Below are positions 53,824-64,000 of a DNA stretch of 64,000 nucleotides, piece after piece. The notes beneath the pieces are model-generated. The model did not search any database, was not told where the DNA came from, and saw only the letters and a program-made list of their open reading frames with translations. The position numbers and the translations under genes are program-made. The stretch's first letter is position 1; each line of letters begins with the position of its first letter. Source of the stretch: Rozella allomycis CSF55 (lineage: Eukaryota; Rozellomycota); contig KE561071.1 in the NCBI GenBank assembly GCA_000442015.1, positions 62,001-126,000 on the forward strand, written 5' to 3'.

Positions 53824-55963
53824 TTATTGATCAGCAATTTCAGCTTCCAGTTTGTCTTCCAAAGATTTCATGTTTGCTTTAACCTGTTCTTGAAAATGAA
53901 CAGAGTATTCTGTAAAAGAAATCAATTCTTTTTGAATCGCTTCCTTTTCTTCAGTTATCAAGCGAGTCCAATGGTCCAATTCAATAACTTTGGCTTGCAA
54001 TTGCTGTTCAGCGCTCACTAAAGAACTCGATGATTCCATTTTCATGTGTTGAATTTTCGCTTCCATCGATTCCAATTCCTGTGAGTGAGTCTTAGAATCC
54101 CCAGTAAAAATCTACATCAAACAAACTTTAAATTCTTACATTTTTTTCTTCAGTGTATTTTTTATTAAACTTTTTAATCTTTTCTTCGAGGACAAAAAGT
54201 TCTTCTTGCCTATCAGTGACAGTCTCTATCATTCGGTCTAACGCTTCCTGTTGCTGTATGATTTGATCATTTAATTCAAACAATTTTTCTTGAATATTAT
54301 TGGCCAAGTGATGCGTGTGTTCCTAATTTACAAATTTCGGATTTATTACCCTGGCAATAGAAACGATTTCAAGTGATTCTTTAGAAGTTCCCTTTAATCG
54401 GAAATCTTTACCACTTGCATTTATTTCATAGCTAGGTATTATTTTTATTTTTTCTCCTTCAATGGTGTACGCATGAATTGATTTTTCAACGGTGTCGATT
54501 TTCTTTTGAATATTGACCTCCTTCTCCCATATTATTTGTGATATTTCTTGATTTCTTTGGCCGAGGTTTTCAAATTGCTTTTGTAAATGATCTTTGTCTG
54601 CATTCATTCGATCGATATCTTCAATTGAAATGGTCTGGGCTTCTATTTGAAGCATCAAGTCCATTTTGACTTTCTCCAATTCTTTCAACTCCCTTTCTAT
54701 AATCACTTCAATTTAAACGAATTACCTGTAGATTCAACATCATTTTGAGTTCTAGAAATAATCTCCATTGCCTTTTCAGTTTTATGCGAGATGTGGTCAT
54801 TCAACTTTGCGAATTTTTCAATATCAGAATGAAGAATCTTTTCTTGGCTCTGAAGTTCTATTAGTGGCGATGGCTGTGAAGTCAACTCAGCGTACTCTTT
54901 TTGTAAATCCTTGTTTCTCTCAGACAAGTCATTAATTTCATTTATTATTTCTTCATCCTTTGCGCCTAAAATAACTAATTGAGATATTTACTAAAAGTTG
55001 CTCTCAATTCATCGACAACAGAATTTACATTCCCGTCAGAATTTAAAAATTCTTGATATGCCCTGCACAAAAATTCATAAAACCTTCTTTCTTCTGTTTC
55101 GTTTAACGCGAAATTAGTTTGTTCAATGCACTATAACAATATGAATTCTTCATTACGAGATTCAACTCCACTAGCCAAGTAAGCATTGCCAGAAATATTG
55201 GCCACGAATGAGGTGATCCAACGTTCACAAGTTGAGATCGATTTATATCATTGGCGAAAGGATATCTATTTTCAAATGTGGTCCTTTATGTTACCTAATG
55301 GATCTAACAATAGCTGAAACTTCCTCGTCAAATTTTTTCTCAAATTTATAGTTTGGATCGATCCTCTGATATAAATAGAAAAAGATATTTTGAGCGTCCC
55401 TGGTAGAGGGGCAATTAAGCAATTTTTGATTAATATTGCCATCGTAGCCAGTTTCAGCCAAAAAGTTCAGCAAGCTTTTTATGCTTCCTAAAATAAATTG
55501 ACGGTCTCTAGTTGGTCTTGGATCTTTTAAATAATTTTGATGCTGTGATGGAACACCTCTGGCGACACTCGATCTCCTGAAAATCATGATACAGCGACCC
55601 TAATACCTTGGATCTATAACATTTGATTGTCTTGGGGCCATAGATTGTCTTTTAAACGATTGTGAAGGTCTTCCACTGAGCGTACTTCTAGATGACTCAC
55701 TCATACTGAGGCCAGCAAGCTGACTAGAAAGTTTCTATAAAAATAAAAGAATTTTAATTACATTAGCCATTCCTATTACATTAATATTTTATGTTGTTAC
55801 CAAAGTTTGACAATCTTGAGCTGTTTTGTGAAGATACCATTCCTCCAGCAGCAGAAGGTTTTGGAATAAATGATAATCTTGATGTATTATTTGGCTTGGA
55901 AAAGTTTCCAAAATTTGTTTGTCTATTATCGGGCAGAACACCCAATGTCATTCTTCGATCCAT
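53824..55963 (-). CDS. NDC80: kinetochore protein NDC80/HEC1
   Basis: 629 residues in ten exons. The disordered N-terminal tail carries basic and phosphorylatable sites (MDRRMTLGVLPDNRQ, SGRPSQSFKRQSMAPRQSN). The calponin-homology head follows: KDPRPTRDRQFILGSIKSLL, FLAETGYDG, RYPFANDINRSQLVNVGSPHSWP, then TWLVEL. A long coiled coil runs to the C-terminus. NDC80 couples kinetochores to spindle microtubules. The gene has an 11-nt exon (55762-55772) between introns of 28 and 27 nt, and spliced length divides exactly by three. The start at 55963 follows a GGCGGGAAA-type motif. It converges on the helicase-like gene with 22 bp between stops. Confidence 0.95.
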
Positions 55964-56275
55964 TTTTTGGCGGGAAAATTCAAGGGAAATTTTCAAAAGT
56001 AGAAGGTTTGATTGTAAGATTCAATAACTGCGACGTTTGAAGGTAAGTTTAAAAATTTTTAAATTAATTCCTTGAAACATGAAAGCAATAATGACACAAA
56101 TCTGTAAATAATCAATATCAGGTTATGAGGTAAAAGACAGTTCAAATTTTAAGTGAATACAGAATATAAATCGGAAAATTGGTTTTCGATTTAAATCTTA
56201 AGTGTTTTCCATTACTCACTCATTAGAGATTTCCGGATCTATTAAAGATCCCTTGTCCTCACCCTTGTCACACGT
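55964..56275. promoter_or_regulatory. NDC80/PDI-like divergent spacer with an E2F/MBF-like site
   Basis: A 312-bp AT-rich spacer between two divergent genes. Directly beside the NDC80 start codon is TTTTTTGGCGGGAAAATT (about 55963-55980), the classic E2F/DP-type TTTGGCGGGAA core. The remainder shows AT-rich tracts and a CTCACTCATTAGAG stretch near the PDI-like gene but no recognised motif, RNA gene or ORF. Confidence 0.45.
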
Positions 56276-57798
56276 ATGAAGTGTCTTATTCTTGCTAGTA
56301 TCCTTGAATTATTGTATGCCAGTGAAGTAATGCAACCTAAACTTGGTTCAATTGATAAATTCCAAGACTTTATCTTTAGCGAGGAGAATATGTTGGTGGA
56401 ATTTTACGACCAAAGTAACTTGTCCCTGATGACATGACTAAGACGAACTTAGTGAAAAGTTAACACCGCGTTATGATGAGGCGGCCTCAATTCTTAAACA
56501 TAAATCGAGATTTGCACAAATCAATTGTGACGAGCAAACTACCTTGTGCTATGACTTGGGAATCAACAGATATCCTACTCTAATTCTATTTCAGTAATAA
56601 TTATGTATTAAGTGTATAAGGAATGGAAATTTTACTGAATATAAAGGTGAGAGAAGTGTTGAGGGAATTGTTTCCTTCATGACCAAAATGTTAAGAGAAA
56701 CACCAGTAAAGTTAACTGAATCAACATTTGATGACTTTAAGAAAGAAGATAATGTTGTTGTTATTGGATTTTTTCCTGATGGGGATGAAAAGGCACAAGT
56801 GTTTAGGCAAATCGCCGAAGAATTTAAACCGAATATATCATTTGGTTTGGTTAATGAAGAAGGTTTGCCCGAAAAGAAGGGAGAAAAAGTTGGTTCTGTT
56901 GTCGTCTACACTTCTTTTGAACCTTATAGATTTGTTTATTCCGATGATTTAAATGACAAGAAATCTCTTGCCAAATTTATTGAAAACACCTCGACTTCAT
57001 TTCTTGAAGAATTCTCATCATATTATTATGGTGATGAATTGTTGCGGAATAAAAAGCCAGTTGGTTACATTTTTGTCGAAAGTGAAAAACAAAAAATGGA
57101 AATGGCTCGCTTATTCAAAGATGTCGTAAAAAAATACCGTGGCGAGGTTTTTATTTTGATTAATGATTATGATGCTAATACATCAAAATCTTTTGTTGAA
57201 TCTTTGGGCCTTCCTGTTGGCATATATCCCTCTCTCGCATTTCAAGAATCTGAAATCCAATACACTAGAACAAAAACAAAATATATTTATAAGGGAAAAT
57301 TTGAACAAAAGCCAATTGATGAATTTATTAAATCAATTGTTGATAAAACAGCGGTGCCCTTTCTTAAATCTGCTCCTCTTCCAACGGAAGGGCCGGCTGA
57401 TTTAGTAAAGATCATTGTGAACAAAAACTATAATGATATAGTACTTGATAAATCTAAGCACGTCTTTGTAATGTTTTATGCGCCTTGTAAGTTTTGACTA
57501 TACTCTGATACGGATAGGGAGTGTGCACTGTAAAATTTTGAAACCTGTTTGGCAAAATCTCGCAGAAGACTTTTCAAATAGACTAAGTAATGTTGTGATT
57601 GCTAAAATGGATGGAACTGAAAATGATCTGCCCTTGAATGCTGGTTTTGAATTGGTAAACTACCCAACTTTAAGTCTTTTTCCTGCTGGAAGTGACAAAA
57701 CACCAGTGGAATACAATGGTGAAAGAGATTTAAATTCATTGAAGAAATTCATCAATTCATTCTTAAATAGTGAAAAGGAGGAACATGACGAAATATAG
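56276..57798 (+). CDS. protein disulfide isomerase paralogue lacking both CGHC sites
   Basis: 478 residues in four exons (introns 56415-56442, 56594-56620, 57487-57517) at the same positions as in the next gene. A signal peptide (MKCLILASILELLYAS) leads into a thioredoxin-like a domain. Where the neighbour has [11 protein letters not shown], this protein reads YDQNELSEKL, so the first CXXC site is gone. The b and b' domains are clear. The second site reads APWSVHCKIL, keeping only the second Cys. The end is EEHDEI, a variant of the HDEL retention signal. It is about half identical to the next gene by eye. It probably works as a chaperone or redox-inactive partner in the ER, which is inference. 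Confidence 0.88.
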
Positions 57799-58044
57799 TT
57801 GCACCCATGAATTGCCATCAAATGCTACAATAAATTCTTTAAAAATATTTGTATTATAAGCCGGTAATGATAGTATATAACACGCCTATCATTGCTTATT
57901 TCAGGCAAATTGACTTTTGTTTTTCTGCTCAATTCTAAAGCTACATTGCCAAATATTTTCCTTGACCTTTAAATAAAATTATCTTGGTGTAAATTTTTGG
58001 TGAAAAATCTAAAGAAACTGCCAGGACCCTGGTTCCACGTTAAG

Positions 58045-59542
58045 ATGAGGGCTGTTATTCTCGCTGCTGCACTTGGGGCAGTATACGCTAGTGACGTAGT
58101 TCAACTTACTGGTGATACTTTTAAAGACTTTATTACTTCTGAAGCAAATGCTTTGGTCGAATTTTATGCTCCCTGGTGTATGACTAATTACGTGCAATAA
58201 ATTAAGGTGGACATTGCCAAAAGCTAGCACCAAAGTATGAAGAAGCTGCTACAACGCTCAAGGACAAGGTAAAGCTTGCACAAGTGAACTGTGACGACCA
58301 CAAGAGTCTATGTTCTGAGGTCGGCATTAGTGGTTATCCAACTTTGAAAGTTTATGCGTAAGTATCATGTATTTAAATGTATTAGAAATGGAAATCCAAG
58401 TGAATACAAGGGTGAAAGAAGTGCTGATGGAATTGTCTCTTACATGACCAAAGTGACAAGAGAAAGTCCACTCAAGTTAACTGAAGAGACTTTTGATGAC
58501 TTTAAGAAAGACGATAACGCTGTTGTTATTGGGTTCTTTGCTGATTCTGATGAAAAGGCAGGAAAGTTTAAAGAAATTGCTGAAGAATTGAAGTTGAAGA
58601 TTTCATTTGGATTGGTTGAAGATCAAGAATTGACTGAAAAGAAAGAAGAAAAGGTTGGAAGCGTCGTCGTTTACACCTCCTTTGAACCTCACAGAGTTGT
58701 TTATTCAGGTGATTTGGAAGACAAAGAGTCCCTCGTTAAGTTTATTAAAGAATCCTCAACTCCTTTGCTTGAAGATGTTTCACCAGAAAATTACGGTGAA
58801 AATTTGATGAGTGGAAAGCCAAACGGTTACATTTTCGTTGCCACTGAAGAGCAAAGACAAGAAATGACAAAATTGTTTAAAGACATTGCCAAGAAATATC
58901 GCGATGATGTCATTCTTTTGTTCGTTGATGCCAACCAATTCGGATCTTTCGCTGAAGCTTTGGGTCTTCCTGCTAACCAATGGCCTTCCCTTGGATTTCA
59001 AAACGGCGCTGACAAGACTAAATTCGTCTATGAAGGAAAATTGGAAAAAGATTCAGTTGAAAAGTTTGTCAAGTCGATCGTTGATAAAACAGCAGCACCT
59101 TTCCTTAAATCTGCTCCAATTCCAACTGAAGAGCCAAAAGACAAAATTAAAGTCATTGTTAACAAAAACTACAATGAAATCGTTCGTGACGAATCAAAGA
59201 ACGTTTTTGTAAAGTTTTACGCGCCTTGTAAATTTCATTCTTTTGTTTTAACCAGGGTGTGGACATTGTAAGAATATGGCAGCAGACTGGGAAAAACTTG
59301 CAAATGAATTCTCTGATCCATCAAAGAATGTCGTCATTGCTAAATTTGATGCAACTGAAAATGATCTTCCTTTGGATGCTGGATTCGAAATTTCAGGTTA
59401 CCCAACCTTGAAGTTCTTTCCTGCTGGAAGTGACAAAACACCAGTTGATTATAGTGGTGAAAGAAAATTGGAGTCTTTTAGAGAATTTGTTAACAAACTC
59501 ACTAATAATACTGCAAAGGAAGAAGACCATGATGAACTTTAA
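58045..59542 (+). CDS. PDI1: protein disulfide isomerase
   Basis: 470 residues in four exons; introns 58178-58206, 58358-58385 and 59228-59255. The start at 58045 gives a signal peptide (MRAVILAAALGAVYAS). Domains run a-b-b'-a'. The first site reads [20 protein letters not shown] and the second [16 protein letters not shown] after splicing; each intron interrupts a CGHC motif or its vicinity. The end EEDHDEL is an ER-retrieval signal. It forms and rearranges disulfides in the ER lumen. It follows the site-less paralogue in the same direction with 246 bp between them, so the pair is a tandem duplication. Confidence 0.97.
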
Positions 59543-59575
59543 ATAAAAACTATTCTTTGCTTTAATAAGTTTTCT

Positions 59576-60527
59576 TTATTGAAGATTGCGACTTAAAAGG
59601 TATTCTACGGCAGAATTAACATTCCCCCCAGTTGCTTGAAGCGCTCTTATGTTATTCACTGGATCAAAAAATCCCATATCATTCAATTGGCGCAATTGAA
59701 CTTCATATCTAACTTCAGGCGGTTCATTTGATACAGGTGGTGCAGGAGGCATCATTCCAGTCATCATTTGTTGAAACAAGGCAGGATTAAATCCACTTCC
59801 ACCTAGAGCGCCAGGAATTTGTCCTACAGCAGGAGATTGTGGAGTAGTGGGATTGGCCGCCGGTGGTGCTCCCATTCCAAAGCTATTCATTCCAGCTAAA
59901 TATAAACCAATATCACAATTTACCATTCATACCCATAGCTTGCTGAATAATATTTGGATCAGACAGTAATCTAATCATTTCAGGGCTTGACATCATTTGA
60001 CGCATTTCAGGGCTAAGGGAAGCGAATTGTGGATTGGAATTCAAAATAGTTTGAAGCATTTGGGGATTAGAAGCAAGCATTTGCATAGACATTTGCAGTA
60101 ACGCTGGGTTGTTCAACATTGAAGCGAACCCAGGATCATTCAAGCCAGGCATTGCGCCGGGATTTCCGCCAAACAAGCTAGCCATATTTGGAAGTTGAGC
60201 CATTCCTGGAGAAGCGGGGGCTGCAGCTGAAGGAGATTGAGGAACACTGGTAGGACCTGTAACTGTAGGAGGCGCTGCAGTGGTGGTGGATGCACTGGCT
60301 GCTGGTTTGGACAATTTCACTAAATGCATCGTGTTTCCTTCTGCTAATTTAACACTTTGAACTGTATCTTCGTCTTTCAATATCTTTCCTGAGAATATGA
60401 TTCGCTGGTTTTGGGGCTCGACATTTGCCTTTTCTTTAATTTTTTGTTTGATGGTAGCTATGGTGTCGGTAGAATCTATTTCGATTTCTAGTTTTTCTTC
60501 GTTTCCGTGTTTGATGAATACTTTCAT
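59576..60527 (-). CDS. DSK2: ubiquilin/DSK2-type ubiquitin receptor
   Basis: 307 residues in two exons (28-nt intron at 59896-59923). It starts with a ubiquitin-like domain (KVFIKHGNEEKLEIEID, QRIIFSGKILKDEDTV), has a Ser/Ala/Pro-rich linker, then an STI1-like Met/Pro-rich helical region (LASNPQMLQTILNSNPQFA, SPEMIRLLSDPNIIQQAM). It ends with a UBA domain (YEVQLRQLNDMGFFD, AVEYLLSRNLQ). The order matches yeast Dsk2 and animal ubiquilin, which carry ubiquitinated or misfolded proteins to the proteasome. Confidence 0.96.
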
Positions 60528-60680
60528 TATTCTTCCAGAAATTTCCCTGTGACTAATTATTGAAAGGCAGTATCAAAACATAATATGAAAATACTCGCAT
60601 CGACATATCAAATTCAATTGATCAATGATCTATTCTTATTACAATAAGAATAAATTTATTTAAACAATTAAAAGAATGAA

Positions 60681-61089
60681 TTAACCAACCCAGCGATTTC
60701 CACAAGTTCTGTTACAGCATACAAAATACAGCGTCATCGCAGCATCCCGATGCAGTGCTCTGCTTTGAAAGAATACAGCTTCATTATTATCGCATCTCGG
60801 ACATCTGGTTCTATTAGTTCTGGGTAAAGTGGGGTCTGCTGCTATATCTGAAGTAATAAACGATGATTCGCTATATGATTTTACAGTAATAAATACTCTG
60901 CTATCCTTTTCAAAATATCGTTTCGGTAAACACACGGGCTATCGGCTTCTTCCTGGTGATCGCAGTTTCGGCAAGCGTACAGTAAGAGAACACTGGTTCT
61001 GTCTTCTTTGGGATATAACATGTTGTTGCTAGAATTATATTAAAGCTATATCATGACCATTCTGGACAAAAACGGACAGTTGCCGACAT
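60681..61089 (-). CDS. RPB9: RNA polymerase II subunit RPB9
   Basis: 117 residues in three exons (introns 29 and 26 nt). After splicing, the first zinc ribbon reads [15 protein letters not shown] and ACRNCD; the second reads [16 protein letters not shown] and [17 protein letters not shown] between them is a strong RPB9 mark. The start at 61089 gives [11 protein letters not shown]. The conserved CPEC to CNNMLY junction falls on the first intron, which confirms the splice. RPB9 supports start-site choice and proofreading in RNA polymerase II; RPA12 and RPC11 lack this exact linker. Confidence 0.94.
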
Positions 61090-61137
61090 AAAATTTTGTA
61101 AAAATGGAAATTCAGCAAACGCAAATACGAGAGTAAT

Positions 61138-64000
61138 TTATTTGAGGGTTAGTGACCATTTTTCAGACAAGAAGCAACCAGGCTGTTTGATTGTTAGAAT
61201 ATGATCTGCGTCATTGTACATGAAAGATAGGAATGGTGGTTGACGCGTCTTGTTGGCACGGTTTAATGATTCAGCAGACAAATATACATTATTCGGTTTT
61301 GCTTTAACATTATAAATAATAATCTTGTTTAGAGTATTTTTGAGATAATCTTTGTTTGACAATTCAGATTCTGCGAAAGGATATGCGTTTTTGAAATTGT
61401 CAGGGTTTGCATAGACCTTTCTAGCGTCGAATCCAAAGGAGCCATTTGGATTTGAAATGAGTTTATTCCCTTGAAAAGAAATTTCATTTAAAACAAATTC
61501 ATTCTTTAAATAGTTGAATGATTTTTCATCATCTTGGTACACAAATCCTTTGGCTTGTTGATTTTCATCTAGAGCGACTATTAGAGTGTAAGGATCTTGA
61601 AACATCAATGAAGAAGATCTTCTAACGACATCCTTGATGGGAATTATTGAACCACCCTTGATAAATACTGGGATTCCCTTTTCTAAAGGATAAAACAAAT
61701 TATGAGAGCCAGAATAAAGCTTCTTTCCTGTTTCAAATTCAANAAAGCTTCTTTCCAGTTTCAAATTCAAACCAAACCTTTTAAAATCAATTTAGATAAT
61801 TACCTGATCTCTTCCAGGTAGAAAAACATCCACTTGTTCTTGACCTTTATTGAACACCCCTTGAACCAATATAGAAGATCCAAGAAGAAATGATTCTTCC
61901 TTTTGAAATATTTCATTATCATTTGGATATTCAAAGAACAAAGGTCTCATAACAGGCATTCCTGTAACATGAGATTCATAAAAGAGAGTATAAGTGTATG
62001 GCAATAGTTTGTAACGTTTCCTTATAGCATTTCTTATGATGGTAGTATATGGTTCACCGAACAGCCAAGGTTCTCTTCTTTTAGTGTCAATGTGAGCGTG
62101 CGCTCTAAAAAACGGTTGGAATGCACCAAATTGATACCACCGCGCCAAAAGTTCAGGTTCAGTGTTACCGAAAAAGCCACCAACGTCAGCTAATTTTTAT
62201 GGTAATTTAAATAAATACCTCCAGCAAATGGTAAACCAGCCAATGAAATTGATAAAAGCATTGGGATAGAAGCTTTTAAATGGGACCACTCAGCCATGTT
62301 GTCACCTGTCCAGATGGCACCATACCTATTTGACCCAGCAAAGAATGCTCTAGAAAGAACAAAAGGACGTTCATTATTTCTAGCTGATAAACCTTCAGCA
62401 GTTGAGCGTTGCTATTCATTTAATATAAATTGAAATACTTGAAGTAGACCATAAATGTTGTGAACATCTCGATGCTCTACACCTTCATGATGTATATTAT
62501 CTTTTGGCATTGTAATTTCTGGACCAGAAAAGACACTTTTATTGTTTTATCATTATTGTTTACCTAACTTCATTCATGTCATTCCAAATATACAAATTCT
62601 TTGTAGATCCCTGATAATTCTCCAATGAGAGTTTCTCTTTCCAGAATTCTCTTGCCTTTGGATTCAAAAAGTCAATCCAGTTTGAATTTCCTTTAAATCT
62701 TTAAACCCATTTCAATACCTGGCCAACACCAACCTTCAAAATCCTTTAGATTTTTATCCTTTACGAATAAACTTAATGAAGAAGCTTCTTTGCTTAAAAA
62801 GTATCCATCATCCTTTTTAATGTGAGGATCTACAATTGTGACCATCAAACTTTAAATTTAATTCAATTTATTACTTTCCTTCCTTTGGCTGACAATTTAT
62901 CTTGCATTTCAATTGGGTTTGGAAACTTTTGTTTATCCCACGTTAAATATCTCTTTCCATCTGTGTGTTCAATATCCAACCTTTTAAACATTCATTTCTT
63001 TAGTACCAAAGAACGTCGTATGGAATATCAAATAGATCAAAATTCTTGTCAACTGTTTCTACATCCTTTTGGTCATTGTAATTCCATCTACATTGATGAT
63101 ACGCTAATGAAAAGAGTGGGGGAAGAATTGTTGTGCCAATCACAGTCGAGTATTGCTTATAAACATCCCGAATATTCGGACCAGGGAATATGAATAGATC
63201 TAAAATTCCAGATTCACTCATCTATTCTATTTCAATCATTTAATGTACCCAATGTGTTTGAACAGCATTAGATTCTTTATATTCCACATCAATCCACGTT
63301 TCAGATGGATTTGTCCATAAAATTCCACTGGATTGACCACCCTGAGACAACATGAATGGAATGGACCCATAAAGTGAAGCAGGACTATCAAGCTCATATT
63401 CAAACACATCCAAATTATACAACCGATAAGGTTCATTATACCCCTCGTTGCTATTTTTTCTGCTTGAAAATTGATGAAACAAATTACGTAGGTTTCAATC
63501 TTAGAGATGATGCATGTTCAGGAATTCCGAAAACATTCAATGATCCAACAAATGTTAAATCCATTCCAATTGATTGGTTTCCTTTATCAAAGGCGTAATC
63601 CTTCTTTACCTTTTGGCTGTGTATCTTCTTTTCCTTTAAATATTTCTGGTGATGCAACATCCGAATTTTCTAAATTCAATAAATTATTTTCATTCAAAAG
63701 CAATATATCTTTTTCCTTGTATTTAATAGTCATTTTCAAGGGTGATTGCTGAATATCAACCTTTGCATCTACAAACACCACATTACTTTAATATCATTGT
63801 AAGAAATAACATTTTCATTGTAATNAAAATATCCATTTCCTTGTATTTAATAGTCATTTTCAAGGGTGATTGTTGAATATCAACCTTTGCATCTACAGGT
63901 ACCACATTACTTTAATATCATTGTAAGAAATAACATTTTCATTGTAATATCCAGCTGCATTGATGTTACTCTTCAACAAAACATAGTCTTTTGGTATTTC
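61138..64000 (-). CDS. GANAB: glucosidase II alpha subunit (GH31), 5' end outside window
   Basis: Runs off the right edge. Reading from the edge: [18 protein letters not shown], an insertion region, [48 protein letters not shown] and [19 protein letters not shown]. The catalytic WNDMNEV (nucleophile Asp) is at about 62560. Then come the acid/base region, [31 protein letters not shown] and [10 protein letters not shown], and a C-terminal beta domain ending EKWSLTLK. Several short introns break it into pieces. GANAB trims glucose from N-glycans in the ER. Gaps at 61743 and 63825 sit between duplicated flanks (about 30 and 110 bp), so the true gene is probably shorter than shown. Confidence 0.93.
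63711..63945. repeat. ~110-bp duplicated gap flanks in the glucosidase II gene
   Basis: Sequence before the N at 63825 (from about 63715) recurs after it (63837-63945) with a few differences, for example AAACACC against GGTACC. The differences look allelic, and the pattern is the same as at other gaps in the window. Confidence 0.75.

Overview
This window reads as nuclear DNA from a compact, AT-rich eukaryote, most likely an early-diverging zoosporic fungus. A Rozella-like (Cryptomycota) parasite is my best guess; this is inference from gene content. The sequence shows a fungal-type TOK two-pore potassium channel, flagellar genes (a CFAP47-like giant protein, MORN5, and TBCE for tubulin folding), and possible host-interaction genes (a Crinkler-like P-loop protein, a transglutaminase-elicitor-like protein, a CBM2-like protein, a secreted F-box-like protein and a secreted kinase-like protein). 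The genetic code is standard: TAA, TAG and TGA all serve as stops. No tRNA, rRNA or CRISPR array was found.

Genes are packed tightly on both strands. Convergent stops lie as close as 22 bp and divergent starts as close as 41-93 bp. Nearly every intron I could trace is GT-AG and only 22-31 nt long. Two exceptions are a 46-nt intron in CDC45 and a candidate U12-type AT-AC-like intron in the glycogen branching enzyme gene. At least one 11-nt microexon (NDC80) is predicted.

Layout. 1-6.6 kb: Crinkler-like fragment, TMEM97/EXPERA, TBCE, MORN5, a secreted kinase-like protein and a secreted acidic repeat protein. 6.8-11.1 kb: glycogen synthase and glycogen branching enzyme, tail to tail. 11.1-12.9 kb: contig-end deb­ris with repeats and broken genes. 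12.9-24.8 kb: PRMT5, a CDC25-like phosphatase, unknowns, the secreted F-box-like, CBM2-like and transglutaminase-like proteins, and prolyl-tRNA synthetase. 24.9-40.7 kb: NOC3, unknowns, a tandem-FERM protein, a DHHC palmitoyltransferase, CDC45, an unknown helical protein, a RasGEF and a pRiA4b-ORF3/MYND fusion. 40.7-50.4 kb: CFAP47. 50.4-64 kb: PHO88/SND3, a tiny membrane protein, TOK channel, helicase-like mitochondrial candidate, NDC80, two tandem PDIs (one lacking intact active sites), a DSK2-type ubiquilin, RPB9 and the end of glucosidase II alpha.

Functionally there is a glycogen pair, an ER protein-folding and targeting group (PDI, glucosidase II, SND3), a cell-division pair (CDC45, NDC80), and translation/ribosome genes (ProRS, NOC3). 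The assembly has single-N gaps, many with duplicated flanks. Genes crossing them (branching enzyme, CFAP47, glucosidase II, the acidic protein, and the 11.7-12.8 kb GC-richer gene) should be read with caution.
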